Assembly: GCA_032209605.1 (NCBI GenBank) | Contig: JASFXZ010000020.1 | Span: 3,169,501-3,233,500, forward strand | Direction: 5' to 3' | Length of the DNA: 64,000 nt | From: Mactromeris polynyma | Taxonomy: Eukaryota > Mollusca > Bivalvia > Venerida > Mactridae | Shown: in pieces, positions 59,122 through 64,000 of the stretch | Layout: each line of letters starts with the position of its first letter | Position numbering within the stretch: the stretch's first letter is position 1 | Translations under genes and position numbers: made by a program | Notes under the pieces: model-generated | Databases searched by the model: none | What the model saw: the letters and a program-made list of their open reading frames with translations, nothing else | Told to the model about the DNA's origin: nothing

Positions 59122-59599
59122 GATACTGTAGTTAGGATAATCATTTTCAAATTCAAATACTTCAGTTATATATGTATATATTTCAGCTTCCAAATTATTG
59201 ATAATTTCATGCAACATGTTAACTATGTACATGTATTTAATCGATCTTTATTATATCCAATGTTATACCACAGCAAACCTCTTTCAAATTGATATAGTCT
59301 TATATAAATTTGCAGAATGTTGATCCAACTACATGTTTCTGCAATAATAACTAATATATACACGGACATATAAACCATATATATTATATATAATGAAAAT
59401 TTGTTTTTATAGTACTTTTTGTAATATAAGTATAGTAAACGTTGCGGTCATTGTGACTGATATCGTTCTTGATATTTTCTAGTTCGATAATGACATGAGC
59501 ATACATTTAAATATACCTGGGTGTATATTTATTTAAAGTTTGTGATCACACGCATTGTGGCAAATAAATAGCACCAAACTACTCTACACGAATATATAT

Positions 59600-61670
59600 A
59601 TTGATATTTCTAACAACGAACCAGAGTGTGTTTGTGTGTGATACCAGGAATCAGTGTATGATGTCGTCCTCCTACTCATCCGTCGAGGTCTTCTTTACTT
59701 TGCTTTCTCTAATCCTTATCGACTTCATCGTCATATCTTTTTCTTTGAACAGAGTATGCAACTTGTGCATTTGTATGTTTAATGAGACAAACAGTCCTTG
59801 CATTGAACATTGCCTCTAAACAATGTATGCTGGCGAGTTGTGGTTGTGTGAAACGGGTTATTTATTACATGTACATTGTACCATCCTTCATTACCTACTT
59901 ATGTAAATCGTACTGATGATAAAACTGTACGACACATGGATGCAATATGGGCAGTTTCTGTTGGTGCAGAAGACAATGGTATTGGTATGTCAGTGGAGGA
60001 ATGTATTGCTTACATGTTTGGATCATGGCTTTGGCTTTTGTTAATTTATCTTACTTCCTTCACATTTATCTTTTGAAAATCTGAGGATTTTAATTTAAGC
60101 AGGATTGCTTCTCAGTCTTTTTTTCAATGTAATTTTATACAGTCAATTTAATCTCCACCATCATAATATGTCTTACCACCCCTCCCCCCGTTGCCTTGAA
60201 ATTTTTACTTTCATGTTCCCAAGTCCCCTACCCCGTACAACATGCTGTGTTAACGGCAGTTCTGTTGGTTGAAGGCTGTTCCACAGGAAAGCTCCAAGAT
60301 CGACAAAGGGTTCATATTTTTGTTGTGTTAATTGTTGATTTTCGGAGCAACCACTCATGGGTATCGTTTTAGCAAAGAATAAGCAATTTGTACATACCGT
60401 TTGTGTGCGAGTAAGTGCCATAATGTGTACACAATGTTTGCGGAAAAGCTGGACACTGTTTCTTATCTGATATTTAATTCTCGGTTTAATTCATAAAAGT
60501 GAACAAGTTTGAATAAATGGGTATTAACTTCAATCATACTCCTATAAAAGAGAGAGAATAATTAGTTGCTACAGGGAACGCCACATGTATAAGTCAGTGC
60601 CTCTCCACACAGACCTCCGGGAAACAACAATCCATAAAACCCGAGGCATTTGATGAGACTCAATGGTACATACGTAAGGTAACGGGGGCGCAAGTAATTG
60701 CCTGGTCGACCATAAGGGATAACTAGGATAATCAAAGAGAACAAACGGGGGTGGGGCGATTTAATTGATGTAATACATCACAGGACAAGTCAAGACAGCT
60801 GGCAACAACAAGTCGAAAGTGGGGAGAAAATAGCATGAACACTTAATACAAAGTTAAAGAATTGCACATGGGAAGTTCTTCCAAGTGACGCTGAGCAATG
60901 TCTTATATTGATGGAGATAGAGAGTTTACGATTAATATTAATGCCAGTTCCGACTTTAAATGGCTAACAGCTAGGGCAGTTCCCAGATTGTACGGGGTGT
61001 ATTTACTTAGATGACTTTGTAAGCCATCTCTTGCTGCTTGTGAACAGATTTGGGTCTGGACATTGTGTGTCATAAAGGGACACATATCCAATGATGACGT
61101 GTATCTTACACACTTTTATTTTACTCAGAGCAATCCAGTAACGATTTTAGGTCGGTAGCTTTATTTTATGGAATCTTAAGTCGCTTTGAGGAAGCAATTA
61201 CGTTTTTCATACTTTTACATGTACAAACACCTATCAAAGTATCGTTCTTAATTCTTATTATTACTGTCGTATGTTTCATATACCCACATAGAATTATACT
61301 TTCAATGACTTCCCCGACATGGGGCAGCCGGTGCTGGTTTTACTCGAACACACACTGCATGGCGGTGGTTCCATTATACACAATTAGACAACATACAACA
61401 TATAGACATACCGACAATAAAACGAAGTAAAGTTTGTTTAAAATAATTTATTCTACATCAGTTGTGAAACAAGTTCTTACGGCACAGGGTAATCACTGTC
61501 AATGTCTGCTTCCTATCTTACTTCCCGCTAACATTATAAGGGCTATATTAAGGGATAATGAAGTTCGTGGAAACATTACGTCTTTGACGGGATTCAAACC
61601 CGTATTTTCTGGATTTGGTCTACACCTGGTCTATTATGCCCAAAGAAATAATCATACCAACTCAAATTGA
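59600..61670 (+). other. Unit C counterpart of the 24160-26525 block
   Basis: The first ORF is broken by a deletion (about 60930) and a stop, and the 127-codon ORF by an indel at about 61378. These breaks argue that the ORFs of unit A are not under selection. Confidence 0.3.
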
Positions 61671-62554
61671 AGTGCACCAAGTTGTATTTGACAATTTGTA
61701 AAATTCACCACAAAGGTGTTTTTCACATTTTTTAACCACTATCTTATTCTTCGGATGATAGGAAATTTGACTGCCGAAACCTTTGTATTACTAAACAAAC
61801 GCAGCTACCAGACACAGATTCAGAAATTCCAGAATGAGCGGGGGGCCAAACATGAGGGCAAATGCCTTTGCTATGAAAATCCATAAGTGGCAGTGAAGAA
61901 AAATTTAGGGTTAAGGATTTCCTTAACTTTAACTAAAGAAAAGTAAATAAGGCCAAGGACAATCTTGAGATAAACCTTAAGATGTTTCCTATATACCACC
62001 CCAGGAGCAGTTCGTGCTAAGGCGGGCTACACATACACAATTCTAAACTACAGTATAATTTCTCCTGTGCGGCCTTATCTTGATCAAACCCTACAAGAAT
62101 ATGATTGATCCTGCAGTAAAATCTTATTACCAAATTAATCACTAAAGAACACCAACATCTAAACACTAGCTGAAATTTACAATCACTTCCCAATACTCGT
62201 CGAAATTTGGATCTTGCTGAGAAAGATGCTCTGGAGAGAGATTGCACTGTATAGCGTGATCAATTCAAGAGTACAGTACAATACTATCATAACACACATT
62301 TACATGTATTTAACCAATCTGAATCAATCTTATTTTTTTTGTTGATTTCATTAGCTAACAAACCTACAAATACATTTCATATATACTATCCCACACTCCA
62401 TTAACACAAAAAACAAAGCTAAGCATAAAATAAACAAATCTGCAAAGAAATTAATACAAATTACTATTATTTAAGAGTTCGACACCCCCTGTATACATTT
62501 TTCCTGAAGTACTTTAAGATACTTCAGTTGACCCGGTATGTACCCGCACCATGC

Positions 62555-62835
62555 ATTAAGGGACAGTTGAAGCCAAAGGGGGGAATTTTTAGCAGTATGG
62601 GCTAAAACACATAATTTTGAACCCAAATACGGCCACCACACTGGGCCAATGTGACCCGTCGTTAAGTTAGAATTGTTCCGTCATCTCTCCAGTATTTCCT
62701 GGTTACATGTACCAGTTCTATGTTAGGTGGGAAGCACTTTAAAAATGTAATTCTGTTTTCAAATGGCTGAACGAGGGATTGAATTCATGACCTTCGGATT
62801 TGTAGTCAGCAGGGTTAACCATTGAGCCACTGGGC
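62555..62835 (-). repeat. tRNA-derived SINE (family 3), unit C copy
   Basis: Same element, place and orientation as in units A and B. Confidence 0.6.
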
Positions 62836-63769
62836 CAACTATGTTAATGAATTGTTGATTCATGTTCTGTTACATACTACTTTTGTTCTTGTGCTGTATA
62901 AGTGGATATATTTATGAATAAAATAGTACAATAATCAGCCACTTCTGATGTTCTCCTAGCACAAATGAGTACATGCATTATTATATTGAATAGTCGCATA
63001 AAAATATACTTGTCTTCTGTGAACGCCAAAATTTAAATAGTCAGATATTTTCACAACTTTTTTAAATTCACGGAACTTTCTTACTCATGAATTTCACCAC
63101 ATATGTAAAGTAGTTGGTTAATATATTTTAAATAAACAATCAAGAAATAAAATACATGTATAATATAATTCTCAATTGGAAACTACACACTATATTTTAA
63201 ACCGGTTTTTAAATGGGATTTGTAAAAAACGTAAAACTACTATTTAATGTCATGTACACACTGTAGTTAAATAATAAATACAAAAATACAGATATTTTTC
63301 TAATTATCTAATTTATGCAATGCTATATAAATTTACACCAATTTTATCACTATTTAATCAGGTTCATTTAATTTTATTTTCATTCATAGTATTACACTCA
63401 AAATCTCAATTATAATAATTTTATTACCTCCCTTTACTTTTGCATTTTAGTTTATTCTTTCTATACAGCTATTAGAGAAGAGATAATGTTTTGTCCCTTT
63501 AAAAAATACGAACATACTGTATTTAAACACATACAATTTATATCTTAGATATTATATAACAGTCATATTATCTTGAAGTTTGATTATCTAAAAATAGAAC
63601 ATAACACAACATTATCTAAAAATAGAACAAACCACATACATGTACAGTTGCTGTGTAGTTGTTAGAACAGTAAATTACACCTGTTAAGTTTTATGTAAGT
63701 TTTACTTATATTCTATCAATAATACATGTACACAGAATGGACAACTCTGTTATCTCACAATATGTTTGA
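62836..63769. other. 3' flank of the unit C TRIM-like gene
   Basis: AT-rich and collinear with 49269-50043 of unit B. It would hold the 3'-UTR of the minus-strand gene. No other gene is seen. Confidence 0.45.
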
Positions 63770-64000
63770 TTACTCTAGTTCATACATTTTCACTACATCA
63801 CCGACATGCATGGTAACAAACATTCTATTCAGTCCCTGATGAAAACACACTGAGCGTGGAGATTGTAATCCATCTCCTTGCTTCACAACCACACCAAGTT
63901 TCTTCCCATTCTCACTGAATTGTACCACATTATGTGAACTGTACCCAACAACATACATGTTTCCTCTACCATCAACACATACACCATCTACATCATCCAG
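63770..64000 (-). CDS. TRIM-like gene C, last 77 codons of NHL exon (partial)
   Basis: The frame is open from the window edge to TAA and encodes DGVCVDGRGNMYVVGYSS, LQSPRSVCFHQGLNRMFVTM and the shared end VVKMYELE. It differs from gene B mainly at GNMYVVGYSSHN and TMHVGD. It is the third family member in the array; whether the remainder is intact lies outside the window. Confidence 0.9.
   Translation of the reverse strand: MDDVDGVCVDGRGNMYVVGYSSHNVVQFSENGKKLGVVVKQGDGLQSPRSVCFHQGLNRMFVTMHVGDVVKMYELE

Larger units (their letters stand above)
44016..59148. repeat. Tandem segment unit B (15.1 kb)
   Basis: A direct repeat of unit A starting at AAATTCAAATACTTCAG. It lacks the transposon, the LINE and most of the KpnI minisatellite of A. 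It has its own insertions at about 47608-48976 and 55014-55440. The first few hundred bases match unit C more closely than unit A. Confidence 0.9.
59149..64000. repeat. Tandem segment unit C (partial, runs off the window)
   Basis: Starts with the same AAATTCAAATACTTCAG. It lacks about 230 bp present in A and B (after 60455), and lacks the B-only insertion at 47608. It retains about 100 bp near 62940-63045 that A and B have lost in different ways. Confidence 0.9.

Overview
The window looks like nuclear DNA of a metazoan, most likely a mollusc and probably a bivalve. It is AT-rich, gene-sparse, has spliced genes with GT-AG introns, and carries many tRNA-derived SINEs, short foldback transposons and minisatellites. 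Its only clearly recognisable gene family is a RING-less, double B-box, coiled-coil, NHL-repeat TRIM-like family of the kind expanded in lophotrochozoans. The species call is inference; no search was possible.

Layout. Positions 1-23736 are a mostly non-coding left arm of dispersed repeats: about seven copies of a ~180-bp CAGGGGTTCC-ended element, a CAGTAAAACCTC-ended MITE family, several foldback elements, 22-bp and 63-bp minisatellites and tRNA-derived SINEs. Supported coding signals there are few: a 79-codon ORF starting MGCGSS (5828-6067), a likely first coding exon with good splice sites on the minus strand (21974-22142), and a possible small minus-strand gene start (7330-7536, with a 5' exon ending at 7852).

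From 23737 to the right edge the window is a head-to-tail array of three copies of one segment: unit A 23737-44015, unit B 44016-59148, unit C 59149 to beyond 64000. Each begins with the same 17-bp sequence. Units A and B each hold one minus-strand TRIM-like gene of two coding exons; unit C shows only the last 77 codons. Length differences are explained by later insertions: a 4,267-bp DNA transposon and a LINE fragment in A, a KpnI-site minisatellite expanded in A but not in B, and two B-only insertions.

Main result. In unit A the NHL exon is split by a DNA transposon (28641-32907; TIR CCCAGYCAGCA, 2-bp TT duplication). Removing it and one TT restores exactly 1,411 bp, the length of the intact exon in unit B. 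The element has subterminal CCGATATCGG-type repeats, as in CACTA/EnSpm elements, but I see no transposase. Instead it carries a spliced gene resembling DUF4806 proteins with a 12-residue tandem repeat. Unit B has the intact NHL exon, but its exon-1 donor is GA where unit A has GT. The two complete copies thus appear broken in different ways, leaving unit C as the possible functional copy.
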